The notes beneath the pieces are model-generated. The model searched no databases and was not told where the DNA came from. It worked only from the letters and a program-made list of their open reading frames with translations. A DNA stretch of 59,843 nt from Oscillospiraceae bacterium (GTDB lineage Bacteria > Bacillota > Clostridia > Oscillospirales > Oscillospiraceae), in the NCBI GenBank assembly GCA_017469795.1, contig JAFUFT010000018.1, positions 1-59,843 of the forward strand, written 5' to 3'. The translations under genes were made by a program, and so were the position numbers. This document shows, piece after piece, positions 14,962 to 23,326 of the stretch. Position 1 is the first letter of the stretch. Every line of letters begins with the position of its first letter.

Positions 14962-15929
14962 GGCTGGGGCGACTACGGTATGAGTCGAAATACATAGCGA
15001 TCAGGGATTTCCATGCGGAAAAGAAATGGAGCATCCGGTGGATGTGCAGAGAGCTTGGTATCACGCGGGCAGCCTATTACAAGTGGCTGCATCGAAGCAT
15101 ACCGGAAGCAGAGCAGGCGAACACGGTACTGGCTGAATTAATCCGGGAGTATGACGAGCGATTCAATCACATTCTCGGATACCGGCGCATGACGTCTTGG
15201 ATCAACCATTTTAACGGAACCAGCTATAGCCGGAATCGTGTACATCGAATTATGAAGGTGTTGAATGTTCATTCTGTCATCCGCAGAAAGCGGAAGAAAT
15301 ACCAGCATTCCACACCGGAAATGGTTGCTGAAAACATTCTGAAGCGGAACTTCAACGCCACCAGGCCGAACGAGAAATGGACCACGGATGTGACAGAATT
15401 CAAATGGTATGAAGGACCTGTAGCACACAAACTGTACCTTAGCGTTATTCTGGATCTGTATGATCGTTCCATCGTTGCATGGGTTCTAAGCACCAGGAAT
15501 GATAATAAGCTTGTCTTCGATACCTTTGAGCAGGCGATCAAAGCCAACCCGGACGCCAAGCCGATCTTCCACAGTGACAGGGGATTTCAGTACACAAGCC
15601 AGGTGTTTCAAGCAAAGCTCCTGGCCCAAGGCATGCAGCAATCCATGTCCCGTGTTGGTCACTGCATTGATAACGGTCCTACGGAGGGAATCTGGGGCAT
15701 CCTAAAAGCAGAGATGTACTATCTCTACAAATTCCACAATGAAGCATCTCTCCGCCAAGCGATTGCTTCTTACATCGAGTTTTATAATACTGCCAGGCCT
15801 CAGGAGCGGTATGGCAACTTGACACCATCCGAGGTCCGCACGGCTGCGCTGAACGCAGAACATGCCGCACAGTATCCAATTCCACCAAACAAACGTATTG
15901 AGAAATACAGAACCAAATTTGCCGCTTAA
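14958..15929 (+). CDS. IS3-family transposase OrfB (DDE integrase core)
   Basis: 323 residues from a GTG at 14958; it is more probably made as an OrfAB fusion. It has an N-terminal HTH_21 region (MCRELGITRAAYYKWL, YGYRRM-like LGYRRMTSW) and an rve catalytic core. The DDE residues can be read in TDVTEF (first Asp), FHSDRGFQYTS (second Asp) and DNGPTEGIWGILKAE (Glu about 35 residues later). It cuts and joins the element ends. All catalytic residues are present, so the copy looks intact. Confidence 0.93.
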   Translation: MRLGRLRYESKYIAIRDFHAEKKWSIRWMCRELGITRAAYYKWLHRSIPEAEQANTVLAELIREYDERFNHILGYRRMTSWINHFNGTSYSRNRVHRIMKVLNVHSVIRRKRKKYQHSTPEMVAENILKRNFNATRPNEKWTTDVTEFKWYEGPVAHKLYLSVILDLYDRSIVAWVLSTRNDNKLVFDTFEQAIKANPDAKPIFHSDRGFQYTSQVFQAKLLAQGMQQSMSRVGHCIDNGPTEGIWGILKAEMYYLYKFHNEASLRQAIASYIEFYNTARPQERYGNLTPSEVRTAALNAEHAAQYPIPPNKRIEKYRTKFAA

Positions 15930-16047
15930 GGCGTGAAATCGCTGCCACCTTTCGGCAGCAGCGATTGGCTCATTTTGTTTATTTTCCTGGTCTACTTGAC
16001 AAGGGGCGGTTCAGAGGGGGCGGCGTTTTCTGCGTATTCTGCGGTTT

Positions 16048-16716
16048 TTACATCGGTGGGGGTCCGCCGGGAGGGGGACCGCCGGGGCCTCCGGGACCGC
16101 CGTCACCGGGCGGGGGGCCCATTTCCAGCTTGTCCTTGCCGAACTGCCAGTCGTACCAACGCTTGACCACCAGGAAGGGATACCGGGCGCCGGCATACAG
16201 GAACGCCTCGGCCCGGGCCTCGGTGGACAGGGCGAAGGAGGAGCGGATCAGCTCCGCGGTCATATCCAGCAGCGGCTGCATTTCCGCCCAGAAGCCGGAG
16301 ATGTCCTTGTAGTCCTCGCTGCCGGCGAACATATAGTCATAGAAGCCGGTGAGGATGTGCTGGGGGATCACCCGGGTCAGCAGCACCGCCATGATCTGGC
16401 CCCGCTCGCCAGGGTTGAGGGCGGCGTCCTTGTAGTATCTCTCCAGCTCCGGGAACACCTTGGCCTGCAGGGCCTCCAGGGAAGGCTGCAGGAAGGCCTG
16501 ATAGTCCTTGGGCGTGCCCTCCGGCCACATCCAGCGGGAGAAATTGTTCAGAAGCATATGGGGGAACATGCAGAAGATCCCCTGGGCATAGGCGTATTTG
16601 TCGTCAGCCGTGGGGAACTTCTCCCCGGTGACACAGCCCTTGATCTCGTCGCCGGACATGAGGTTGTGGTTCCACATATCGTCCAGTACAAAATCATGGA
16701 TGGATTTTCTCTCCAT
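16048..16716 (-). CDS. All-helical protein of unknown function with Gly/Pro-rich C-terminal tail
   Basis: 222 residues. I do not recognise the family. Residues 1-195 are predicted helical, with many aromatic residues (FSRWMWPEG, VVKRWYDWQFGK) and no signal peptide or clear membrane span. The last 25 residues form a Gly/Pro/Met tail (MGPPPGDGG ... GGPPPM). AAAGGAGG-like bases (rc of gacctcctttg) lie before the start. It lies 75 bases downstream of the NTF2-like operon, behind a terminator-like hairpin, so it may be expressed at a reduced level from that operon. Its own 3' end originally faced the beta-helix gene across a shared terminator. Confidence 0.72.
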   Translation of the reverse strand: MERKSIHDFVLDDMWNHNLMSGDEIKGCVTGEKFPTADDKYAYAQGIFCMFPHMLLNNFSRWMWPEGTPKDYQAFLQPSLEALQAKVFPELERYYKDAALNPGERGQIMAVLLTRVIPQHILTGFYDYMFAGSEDYKDISGFWAEMQPLLDMTAELIRSSFALSTEARAEAFLYAGARYPFLVVKRWYDWQFGKDKLEMGPPPGDGGPGGPGGPPPGGPPPM

Positions 16717-16742
16717 AAAACGACCTCCTTTGTTGTGTTTTG

Positions 16743-16780
16743 GAAAACCGCCGCCACCGGGGGCGCCCAGTGACGGCGGT
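16743..16780 (-). terminator. Terminator/attenuator after the NTF2-like operon
   Basis: 11-bp stem with one mismatch (16747-16757 with 16770-16780), followed on the minus strand by TTTT. It lies between the third NTF2-like gene and the helical unknown. Confidence 0.65.
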
Positions 16781-16791
16781 CTTGTTATGAC

Positions 16792-17568
16792 TTAATAGCT
16801 CCAGGTCTTGTCAAGAGACTCGAAGGGCTCAGGGATCTTCGGGGTCTCGGTGGGGATCCGGGTGGGCTTATAGTCGGTGAACCGGCCGGGCTCGTCCTTC
16901 TCCACACTCACGCCGCCGCCCATGGCGGGGGACTTGCCTCTCTTGCCGTCGGGATCGTCGGGATCGAACTCCTCTTCCTCCGGAGGGGGACCCATGGGGG
17001 GCCGGGGCTCCGTCCAGGAGTTGGGCTCGCCGGTGGACATGTCCATGCAGATCAGAAGCCGCAGGAACCGCCACTCGCCGTTCTCATAGACGAAGTCGCC
17101 GCCGTACTTCTCCCACATCCACGCAACGTCCGCCGTGCCCTTGACGTAGTCGTGCCGCAGGGCAAAGCCCGGGGTGTACCACAGGCCCTTGGCGCTCATG
17201 CCGTCCTCGGCGATCTCGATCACCGGGGAGGCCAGCACGTGCACAGGCATCTCCGCCAGAGCGCGGCCGTCGAGATCGCGGATGGCCTCTTCCATCTCCG
17301 GATGGGCCCGGATGATCTTGGATTTCAGCCACTCGGCGTCGGTGTACTTGTTGTCGCCGGCGTACATGGGATAGAGCTTCTTCCGAAGGCCCTGCCAGCG
17401 GCCGAAGTTCTGGCTCCAGATGACCTCGGCTTCCCGTTCCTGGCTCCAGCAGTTGTCCAGTTCTTCCCGGTTCATGTCCGCAGCGTGATAATAGCTGTGC
17501 AGTGCCATCAGATTCTCGATGGCGCCCACCGCTTCGATCTTATGGGCTCTGAGTTCCAGTTCTGTCAT
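16792..17568 (-). CDS. NTF2/SnoaL-like protein (third gene of operon)
   Basis: 258 residues. The first 185 are an NTF2-like cone fold: an initial helix pair (AIENLMALHSYYHAADMNREELDNCW), then strands around SPVIEIAEDGMSAKGLWYTPG and YENGEWRFLRLLICMD. A charged, proline-rich linker follows (PRPPMGPPPEEEEF and on), and the C-terminus is IPEPFESLDKTWSY. NTF2-like proteins range from small-molecule isomerases and dehydratases (SnoaL, BaiE, scytalone dehydratase) to non-catalytic binders. The His and Asp in HSYYHAADMN sit where some family catalytic residues lie. The start is at 17568, because AAGGAGG stands nine bases upstream; the GTG at 17577 abuts it. The gap after the previous gene is one base. 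Confidence 0.75.
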   Translation of the reverse strand: MTELELRAHKIEAVGAIENLMALHSYYHAADMNREELDNCWSQEREAEVIWSQNFGRWQGLRKKLYPMYAGDNKYTDAEWLKSKIIRAHPEMEEAIRDLDGRALAEMPVHVLASPVIEIAEDGMSAKGLWYTPGFALRHDYVKGTADVAWMWEKYGGDFVYENGEWRFLRLLICMDMSTGEPNSWTEPRPPMGPPPEEEEFDPDDPDGKRGKSPAMGGGVSVEKDEPGRFTDYKPTRIPTETPKIPEPFESLDKTWSY

Positions 17569-17569
17569 C

Positions 17570-18256
17570 TTATTCACCCTCCTTCATGAACGGTTCGGGA
17601 CCGTAGCTGATCTCCGGGGTCCAGGTCTCATAGGGAACCGGCCAGTGGGGATACTGGCTCCAGTTATACTTGCTGGTGTACAGGCCGGGGATCCGCATGA
17701 CGCCGTACTGGGGCGGCCGCTTGGGGGCGGGGCCCATCTGGCGCTCTTCATACTTGGTGCCGGCGGAGAAGGAGAAATCCGTACCCACGAAGAAGTGCCA
17801 GATCTTCCACTCGCCGTCCTCCTTGATGAAGTCGATGGCGTATCTCTCATACATCCACTGGCCGTCCAGAGGCGCGTCGTCGGGATCCATGGGTCCGCCG
17901 TGGCCGCAGATGTAGCCGGGGGTGTACCACATGGCCTGAGCGGTCTGGCCATCCCCGGCGATCTCGATCAGGGGGGTGGTCAGGGTGTGCATCTGGCCCT
18001 CGCCGGGCTTGGGGCCGTGGCCGATGTGGGGCTTTACATAGAAGGACCAGACAACGTCCCGGCCGATCTGGAAGCCGCCGGAGTTGCCCCAGGAGATGTT
18101 GGGCGCCTTGTGGGCCCAGCAGATCTCCATCTCGATGTCATGACGGTTGCAGGCGTGGAGATACGCGTGCCGGCCCATGACGTTCTTGATCTGAATCATA
18201 TCATACGCCCGCTGGATCTTCTCCTCCGGGGTAAATTCACGAATATTCTTAGGCAT
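17570..18256 (-). CDS. NTF2/SnoaL-like protein (second gene of operon)
   Basis: 228 residues, paralogous to both neighbours. Shared segments are IKNVMGRHAYLHACNRHDIEME in the first helices, PLIEIAGDGQTAQAMWYTPG in the central strand and YAIDFIKEDGEWKIWHFF in the last strands. A short proline-rich bridge (QMGPAPKRPPQYG) and the tail motif WPVPYETWTPEISY follow. The last motif is about 11 residues from the end. No signal peptide is present. The 3' end carries the ribosome-binding site of the next gene, so expression is coupled. The substrate is unknown. Confidence 0.78.
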   Translation of the reverse strand: MPKNIREFTPEEKIQRAYDMIQIKNVMGRHAYLHACNRHDIEMEICWAHKAPNISWGNSGGFQIGRDVVWSFYVKPHIGHGPKPGEGQMHTLTTPLIEIAGDGQTAQAMWYTPGYICGHGGPMDPDDAPLDGQWMYERYAIDFIKEDGEWKIWHFFVGTDFSFSAGTKYEERQMGPAPKRPPQYGVMRIPGLYTSKYNWSQYPHWPVPYETWTPEISYGPEPFMKEGE

Positions 18257-18270
18257 AACTGCGCACCTCC

Positions 18271-18972
18271 TCAGTAGCTGAACGTATTGGCAAAGGTGTC
18301 ATAGGGCTCGGGCATCTCGGGATTGATCTCGAAGACGTAGTCCTCGCCGAAGGACTTGTACAGCTCCCCGGCCTCGGTGGGGGCGGGAGCCTCGGGGCCC
18401 TCGTGCTCGTACATCTTCGCGGTGCCCCAGTTCTGTCCCAGAGGGCAGGCGATGTCCGTGAACATGATCATGTGCCAGATCTTCCACTGGCCGTCTTCCT
18501 TGATGAAGTCCACCGCGCACTTGCCGAAGTTCCAGGCGGCCTTGGGGCCCTTACTGTAGACCTCGGTGGTCTCGCCGAACACATACCACAGGCCCTTGGC
18601 GGTCTTGCCGTCGAAGGCTACCTCGATGATGGGGCTGGTCATGGTCAGAACGGTGTTGGAGCCCACAGCCCAGATCTCCTCGTCGGACTTGCCGCCCAGC
18701 TCCTCGGGATACAGACCCCGCATGACCTCGTTGGCCCACTTGGTCTGCTCGTTGTTGTAATCCACGAAGAAGCCCTTCACAGCCTCGTAGCCCACGTACT
18801 TTCCGTTGTTCAGGGTCAGGGTGGGCTCGTTTTTGCTCCAGGACTCAAACTGCCGGTCAAACTGCCGGTAGCAGGTCAGGAACGTGTAGGCGCCCATGAT
18901 GTTCGCAATTTTGGTGGTGTCTTCCACCACGTCCGCCATGTGCAGCACATCAAGGGGCGGATGCTTATACAT
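18271..18972 (-). CDS. NTF2/SnoaL-like protein (first gene of operon)
   Basis: 233 residues with the same fold as the two genes downstream: IANIMGAYTFLTCYRQFDRQFE, then SPIIEVAFDGKTAKGLWYVFG and CAVDFIKEDGQWKIWHMI. It ends in MPEPYDTFANTFSY. The His-Asp pair present in the other two paralogues is not kept here (GAYTFLTCYRQFD keeps only the Asp), so the three may differ in activity. The start at 18972 (MYKHPP) follows GGAGG by eight bases. The gap to the next gene is 14 bases. The promoter is at 19014-19042. Confidence 0.78.
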   Translation of the reverse strand: MYKHPPLDVLHMADVVEDTTKIANIMGAYTFLTCYRQFDRQFESWSKNEPTLTLNNGKYVGYEAVKGFFVDYNNEQTKWANEVMRGLYPEELGGKSDEEIWAVGSNTVLTMTSPIIEVAFDGKTAKGLWYVFGETTEVYSKGPKAAWNFGKCAVDFIKEDGQWKIWHMIMFTDIACPLGQNWGTAKMYEHEGPEAPAPTEAGELYKSFGEDYVFEINPEMPEPYDTFANTFSY

Positions 18973-19013
18973 AGTGATTCCTCCCATCTCACATATTAAG
19001 GATTCTACTATTT

Positions 19014-19042
19014 AGTTTAACGGCTTTCCCTGAAACCCGCAA
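19014..19042 (-). promoter_or_regulatory. Possible promoter of the NTF2-like operon
   Basis: On the minus strand TTGCGG (19037-19042), 17 bases, TAAACT (19014-19019), about 40 bases before the first start codon. Confidence 0.4.
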
Positions 19043-19092
19043 GTATCAAGAACTGATGTCACTTTTCACTTTTATCACATCCTGCCGCGCCC

Positions 19093-19132
19093 GGCAAAAA
19101 CCGGCGGCCCGGTCCGCTGGGGCCGGGCCGCC
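19093..19132 (-). terminator. Terminator of the YitT gene
   Basis: 12-bp GC stem (19099-19110 with 19121-19132) followed on the minus strand by TTTTTG. Confidence 0.85.
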
Positions 19133-19153
19133 GGAAAGCGCTCCGCTCGTCAA

Positions 19154-20086
19154 TCATGTGAGTTTCTTCAGGAAATTGCCCTCGATCTGGACGCCCTCGT
19201 CGATCAGAATGAACGCCTTCGGGTCGATCCGCCGGACAATGGATTTGAGCTGGGCAATCTCATACTTGCTGATGACCACCATCAGGACCGTCTCCTCGTG
19301 GCCGGTGTAGCCGCCGTAGGCGCCCCACCGGGTGATGCCCCGGTGCATCCGTCCCATCAGTTCGATCTCCAGCGGCTCCACAACCTCCATCTTGGTGACA
19401 ATCAGCGCCTGAACATTGATGTTCTGGATGTGAACCCGGTCGCACAGGAGAGAGCTGATCACGGAGTAGATCAGGGAATAGATCACAACCGGCACGTCGA
19501 ACAAAATCAGGCACACGCCGTAGAGCACCAGGTTCGCTATAATGTTAATCCGTCCCACGGAGAAATGCCCCTTCCGCTGGATCAGGATCATACCCACCAG
19601 ATCCATGCCGCCGTCACAGGCACCCATCCGCAGGATCAGGCCGATGCCTACGCCGCTCATGATGCCCGCCACCAGACAGTTGGCCAGCTTTTCCTCCAGC
19701 ATCGGCTCGTCGGGAATGGGAATCAGCGTCAGAATCAGCGTCATGCAGGTGACGGTGAAAATCGTTTTGAAAAAGAACCGCCGCCGCATGCTCAGATACG
19801 CAATGACCAGTCCGGGGATGTTCAGGGCATAGTAGATCAGACCGGACAGATCCACCTTCCCCAGGTCCAGGCCGCCGTAGTCCCGCATCAGGGTGGTGAT
19901 CAGCTGGGCAAAGCCCATAAATCCGCCGGAATAGAGGTGCAGCGGCCGGAGAAACAGGTTCACGCCCACTGCGTAGATCAGCGCGCCAAGGATGATCCCC
20001 AGAGACCGGGGTCCTTCCTCCTTCAGCCAGAACTGATTTGCGGCCTCGTTTTCCCGCTCATTGACCGCCTGAATGACAGATGCCAT
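19154..20086 (-). CDS. YitT family membrane protein with DUF2179 domain
   Basis: 310 residues. About five hydrophobic segments span residues 28-215 (YitT_membrane region, with GALIYAVGVNLFLRPLHLYSGG and GACDGGMDLVGMILI). A cytoplasmic DUF2179 domain of about 85 residues follows, including GITRWGAYGGYTGHEETVLMVVIS. The role of the family is not settled; it is widespread in Firmicutes. It has its own promoter (20175-20203) and terminator. Confidence 0.88.
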   Translation of the reverse strand: MASVIQAVNERENEAANQFWLKEEGPRSLGIILGALIYAVGVNLFLRPLHLYSGGFMGFAQLITTLMRDYGGLDLGKVDLSGLIYYALNIPGLVIAYLSMRRRFFFKTIFTVTCMTLILTLIPIPDEPMLEEKLANCLVAGIMSGVGIGLILRMGACDGGMDLVGMILIQRKGHFSVGRINIIANLVLYGVCLILFDVPVVIYSLIYSVISSLLCDRVHIQNINVQALIVTKMEVVEPLEIELMGRMHRGITRWGAYGGYTGHEETVLMVVISKYEIAQLKSIVRRIDPKAFILIDEGVQIEGNFLKKLT

Positions 20087-20174
20087 TTATACCGTTCCGC
20101 CTTTCCGTAATGGATTCGCGTCCCCGCCGTCGAGGAATACCGGTCCCGCGGGAACATCTCTTGTCAGCAGCGAT

Positions 20175-20203
20175 ACTATAACAATAACCGCAGAAGAAAT
20201 CAA
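20175..20203 (-). promoter_or_regulatory. Promoter of the YitT gene
   Basis: On the minus strand TTGATT (20198-20203), 17 bases, TATAGT (20175-20180). The -35 box overlaps the stop codon of the GH43-like gene. Confidence 0.5.
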
Positions 20204-21699
20204 GACCCGGCATCCGCCTGTCCCTCGCGCTCCGGACAGTCTGTGTTCTCCCGCCGGAACAGGGTGAACGCCTTGAAATCAACAGCTCCCTCCCCCTGAA
20301 ACCGGAAATAAAGCGCCTGCTTTCCGGGTGGTATCTCCAGAGAGCCGGAAAACACCCGGGTCTTCCCCGCCGGCTTCACCGGAACCGCCGCCCGGAGAAC
20401 CCGGAAGTCCGGCGTCTCCGAGACCTCCATGGTCCCGTCCGCCCGGCCTCCCAGCTCCAGGGCAATCCCGTCGGCGCCGTCCATGAGGAAGTACTTGAAT
20501 CCTGCCGACGCGCCGCGGTGCATATTGGCGATATACTGGTCGCCGTCCCGCTCCCGGTCCGGCCCGGTCTGGGTGAAATAGGGGTGTTCCCGGAACACGC
20601 GCTTCGGGCGGGGACAGTCATACCGTCCCACGCCCTCCCTCGACCGGAGATTGCAGGCGATCCGCGCCTCGTAGCGGCCCAGTCCCACCAGTGGGCCTCC
20701 GTTGAGCCCGCAGGAGGTCACCTCTGCCTGCCGGAAGCCGCCCTCCGGGGTACGCTCCAGCTTTTCCGCGCAGGCCTGCCGGGCATAGGAGTTCCGATTG
20801 GTCTGCCGGTGGTAGAAGATATAATAGTCCGCCCCAATCTGCAGGAGGCCGCCGTGGGTATTGCCCAGATAGTTTGTGCCTCGGGCCTCTTCCGTATTCC
20901 CGCAGAGAAACAGATCCCCCAGATCCACCAGCGTCCCGCCGAAGGAGAAGGGTCCGTCGGGCCGGTCCGCCATGGCATAGCACAGCTCATGGTTGTGCTC
21001 TGAGGAATAGACGAAGCAGTATTTCCCGTCCACCTTCCGGATGGAGCTGGCCTCGAAGAACGCATGGCCCGGGAAGGCTCCCGCCCTGCCCTTTGCCGGA
21101 AACAGCAGCTTCGGCCCCTGCCGGATCGTCAGCATATCCTTCTCCAGCTCCAACACCACGCCGCCCTCATTGCCGAGGTCGTGCCATCGGGAGGCGGGGA
21201 AGGGCACCTTGGTGGCAAATCCGGAATAGAGCCACACCCGGCCGTCCTCATCCGTCAGCACGCCGGGATCAAAGGGAAACGGCTCCCCCCGCCGGGTCCC
21301 CCAGATATGCCCGTCCGGGAACCGGACCTTGCCGTAGTACTGATACTGTCCCGCAGGACTGTCGCAGACCGCCACGCCCATCTGTCCCATAAAGTCAAAG
21401 GCGTAATAGAGATAGTACCGCCCGTCCGGGCCCCGGGTCACATCCGGGGCGTACAGGGAGCGGATCCCCAGGGGATTGGAGGGATCCTGCCTTTTCCGGT
21501 AGATCACGCCCTCGTACCGCCAGTCGCTGAGATCCTCCACCGGCGCCGACCAGCACACATAGTCGTTGACGCAGAAAATCGGCGCTCCGAACCTGTCATG
21601 GGACCCGTAGACATAGACCCGTCCCTCAAACACATGGGGCTCCCCGTCCGGCACGTACTCCCAATCCGGCAGATAGGGGTTGAACGCCTGATGCTTCAT
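20200..21699 (-). CDS. Glycoside hydrolase family 43-like protein
   Basis: 499 residues. The first 310 or so form a five-bladed beta-propeller of GH43 type: N-terminal NPYLPDWEYVPDGEPHVFEGRVY-like opening, then YAPDV (conserved Asp, about residue 84) and FFEASSIRKVDGKYCFVYS (catalytic-acid Glu, about residue 217). The last 130 residues look like a beta-sandwich accessory domain. The family cleaves arabinose- or xylose-containing glycans or beta-galactosides. There is no signal peptide, so it would act on imported oligosaccharides. No sugar transporter is adjacent. The start at 21699 follows GGGAGG by nine bases. Confidence 0.8.
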   Translation of the reverse strand: MKHQAFNPYLPDWEYVPDGEPHVFEGRVYVYGSHDRFGAPIFCVNDYVCWSAPVEDLSDWRYEGVIYRKRQDPSNPLGIRSLYAPDVTRGPDGRYYLYYAFDFMGQMGVAVCDSPAGQYQYYGKVRFPDGHIWGTRRGEPFPFDPGVLTDEDGRVWLYSGFATKVPFPASRWHDLGNEGGVVLELEKDMLTIRQGPKLLFPAKGRAGAFPGHAFFEASSIRKVDGKYCFVYSSEHNHELCYAMADRPDGPFSFGGTLVDLGDLFLCGNTEEARGTNYLGNTHGGLLQIGADYYIFYHRQTNRNSYARQACAEKLERTPEGGFRQAEVTSCGLNGGPLVGLGRYEARIACNLRSREGVGRYDCPRPKRVFREHPYFTQTGPDRERDGDQYIANMHRGASAGFKYFLMDGADGIALELGGRADGTMEVSETPDFRVLRAAVPVKPAGKTRVFSGSLEIPPGKQALYFRFQGEGAVDFKAFTLFRRENTDCPEREGQADAGS

Positions 21700-21729
21700 C
21701 CGATCCGCCTCCCTTCCGAAGATAGGTCC

Positions 21730-21758
21730 ATTGTAGCAAATCCCGCCGGAAGGGGCAA
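21730..21758 (-). promoter_or_regulatory. Promoter of the GH43-like gene
   Basis: On the minus strand TTGCCC (21753-21758), 17 bases, TACAAT (21730-21735). The -35 and spacer lie inside the hairpin described at 21742-21773. Confidence 0.5.
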
Positions 21759-21773
21759 TCCCTTTCCGACGGG
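21742..21773 (-). terminator. Hairpin after the racemase gene
   Basis: 14-bp stem with two G-U-type pairs (21742-21755 with 21760-21773), followed on the minus strand by ATTTGC. It probably ends the amino-acid ABC operon. Confidence 0.5.
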
Positions 21774-22559
21774 TCAGATCGGTATTTCCAGAGCGGCCGT
21801 CTTCTCATACAGGCACCGCACAGTGCCTTGGAGCTGCAGGGCCCCTGCCGGGTCCGCCGCAACCTCCAGCACGCCGCCGGGCTGCGTCAGCTTCAGCTCC
21901 GTCCGCGCACCACGCTCCCGGGCCATCCACGCCCCCACCGCAGAAGTGCCGCTGCCGCATGCGCTCTCCCAGAACAGGGTGTCCGCGCCCGGCACGTAGA
22001 CCAGCGGCGTCAGACGCCAGGCCGCCCGGTCCAGGAACATCAGGCCCAGCGCGTCCGCGCCCAGGGCCCGGCACCACTGCCTTGCCAGAGTCTCCGCCTG
22101 CGCCCTCTCCATCTCCCGCTCGAGGATCACATGGCTGATGCCCCGAAACTCCACTACCGGGAGCACTCCCGCTTCGGAGAAGCGGACCGTTCTGACTGTC
22201 CGGGGCCGGGGCATATCCACCTGCCCCCGCCAGAGGCCTCCCGGAAGGGCGGCAAATTCCACCGTCACCGGCTCCTCCGCCCCGGATACTGCCACGGGGA
22301 CCCGGCCCTGTTCGAGGCCGCTGCGGATCCCGAGGAGCACCGCCGCGCACATGGCCGCGTTGCCGCAGAACTCGCCGCCGGCCATTCGGAGGGCCAGCCC
22401 GCCGGAGCGGGAGAGGAAGCCCACCTGCTCGGCGGAGGGTTCCAGCTCCATCAGGCGGGAGGCCGCCTCAGGCTGCCGCGCCTCCGGCACGTCCCCCTCC
22501 GCCAGGATGGTGCGGTTCCCCGTGGGGTCCATCAGCACATAAGGGATCTCCCGGATCAT
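21774..22559 (-). CDS. DapF-superfamily amino acid racemase/epimerase (histidine-racemase-like)
   Basis: 261 residues of the diaminopimelate-epimerase fold. Both catalytic cysteines are present: [10 protein letters not shown] (C65) and WESACGSGT (C201). The second motif has the FWES-x-CGSG form of the CntK-type histidine racemases rather than the E-R-G...CGTG form of true DapF, so an amino acid other than diaminopimelate is likely. Its ATG overlaps the stop of the ABC ATPase gene by ATGA. It is the last gene of the amino-acid ABC operon, so it may invert an imported amino acid. No other opine-metallophore genes (synthase, aminobutyryl transferase) are nearby. Confidence 0.78.
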   Translation of the reverse strand: MIREIPYVLMDPTGNRTILAEGDVPEARQPEAASRLMELEPSAEQVGFLSRSGGLALRMAGGEFCGNAAMCAAVLLGIRSGLEQGRVPVAVSGAEEPVTVEFAALPGGLWRGQVDMPRPRTVRTVRFSEAGVLPVVEFRGISHVILEREMERAQAETLARQWCRALGADALGLMFLDRAAWRLTPLVYVPGADTLFWESACGSGTSAVGAWMARERGARTELKLTQPGGVLEVAADPAGALQLQGTVRCLYEKTAALEIPI

Positions 22560-23314
22560 TGCTGGTAATTCCGCAGGAACTGCTTGGTGCGCTCCTGCTC
22601 CGGCGCGCCGAAGACCTGCTCCGGGTCTCCCTGCTCCACGATCACGCCGCCGTCCATGAAGATCACCCGGTTGCTGACCGCCCGGGCGAAGGGCATCTCG
22701 TGGGTGACCACCACCATGGTCATTTTCTCCTCGGCCAGCTGCCGGATGACCTTGAGCACCTCCCCGGTGAGTTCCGGATCCAGGGCGCTGGTGGGCTCGT
22801 CAAAGAACAGGATGGACGGCTTCATGGCCAGCGCCCGGGCAATGGCCACCCGCTGCTGCTGTCCGCCGGAGAGCTGGCAGGGATAGGCCTCCGCCCGTTT
22901 CACCAGATCCATCTTCTTCAGCAGTTCCTCCGCTTCCGCCCGGACTTCCTCCTTGGGCCGCTTCTGCACGTGGATCGGCGCGTCCATGATGTTTTTCAGC
23001 ACGGAGTAGTGGGGGAACAGGTTGAACTGCTGGAACACCAGTCCGAAGTGCTGCTTCATTTTCCGGAGCTCCGCAGCTCCCACATATTCCGCCTCGCCCT
23101 GCCCGTTGGTGGTCACGGCAGGTTCGCCCAGATACCGGATCTCCCCGGCGTCGATCCGCTCGAGGAATGTGGCACAGCGCAGCAGCGTGCTCTTGCCGGA
23201 TCCGCTGGGCCCGATGATGCTGACCACCTCGCCGGAGTCCACCTGGAGGCTGATGTCCTTGAGCACGCTCAGATTCCCAAAGGCTTTCTCGATCCCTTTC
23301 ATTTCCAAAACCAT
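22556..23314 (-). CDS. Amino acid ABC transporter, ATP-binding protein
   Basis: 252-residue ATPase of the polar amino acid uptake group (GlnQ/ArtP-like). It has Walker [10 protein letters not shown] (about 35-43), a Q-loop near [11 protein letters not shown], signature LSGGQQQR, Walker [13 protein letters not shown], and an H-loop His in VVTHEM. A 25-residue insert before the Q-loop is common in this group. It energises the permease encoded just upstream (12-base gap) and is coupled to the racemase gene downstream. Confidence 0.95.
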   Translation of the reverse strand: MVLEMKGIEKAFGNLSVLKDISLQVDSGEVVSIIGPSGSGKSTLLRCATFLERIDAGEIRYLGEPAVTTNGQGEAEYVGAAELRKMKQHFGLVFQQFNLFPHYSVLKNIMDAPIHVQKRPKEEVRAEAEELLKKMDLVKRAEAYPCQLSGGQQQRVAIARALAMKPSILFFDEPTSALDPELTGEVLKVIRQLAEEKMTMVVVTHEMPFARAVSNRVIFMDGGVIVEQGDPEQVFGAPEQERTKQFLRNYQQ

Positions 23315-23326
23315 ACCGTCACCCCC

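Larger units (their letters stand above)
14229..16013 (+). mobile_element. IS3-family insertion sequence
   Basis: About 1.78 kb. It carries orfA (14284-14961) and orfB (14958-15929) with a programmed -1 frameshift site between them. The imperfect terminal repeats contain CCCCT and AAGTAGACCA near both ends (left at about 14234-14250; right at about 15988-16006 on the other strand). Boundaries are given as TGA...TCA but are uncertain by several bases, and no clear target duplication is visible. Base composition is more AT-rich than the neighbouring genes, which fits recent arrival. Confidence 0.85.
14205..16032. terminator. Bidirectional terminator hairpin split by the IS element
   Basis: The 14-base arm CAGAAAACGCCGCC at 14205-14218 and its perfect complement at 16019-16032 lie on either side of the IS3-family element. 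Brought together they form a GC stem with an A-run on the left and a T-run on the right. That is what is expected between the convergent beta-helix gene (ends 14203) and the gene ending at 16048. The IS inserted into the loop. Confidence 0.7.

Noticed and set aside
14284..15929. Phage or integrative-element remnant around the transposase
   Set aside because: Only IS3-type orfA/orfB with a frameshift site are present; no integrase of tyrosine or serine type and no phage genes flank it.
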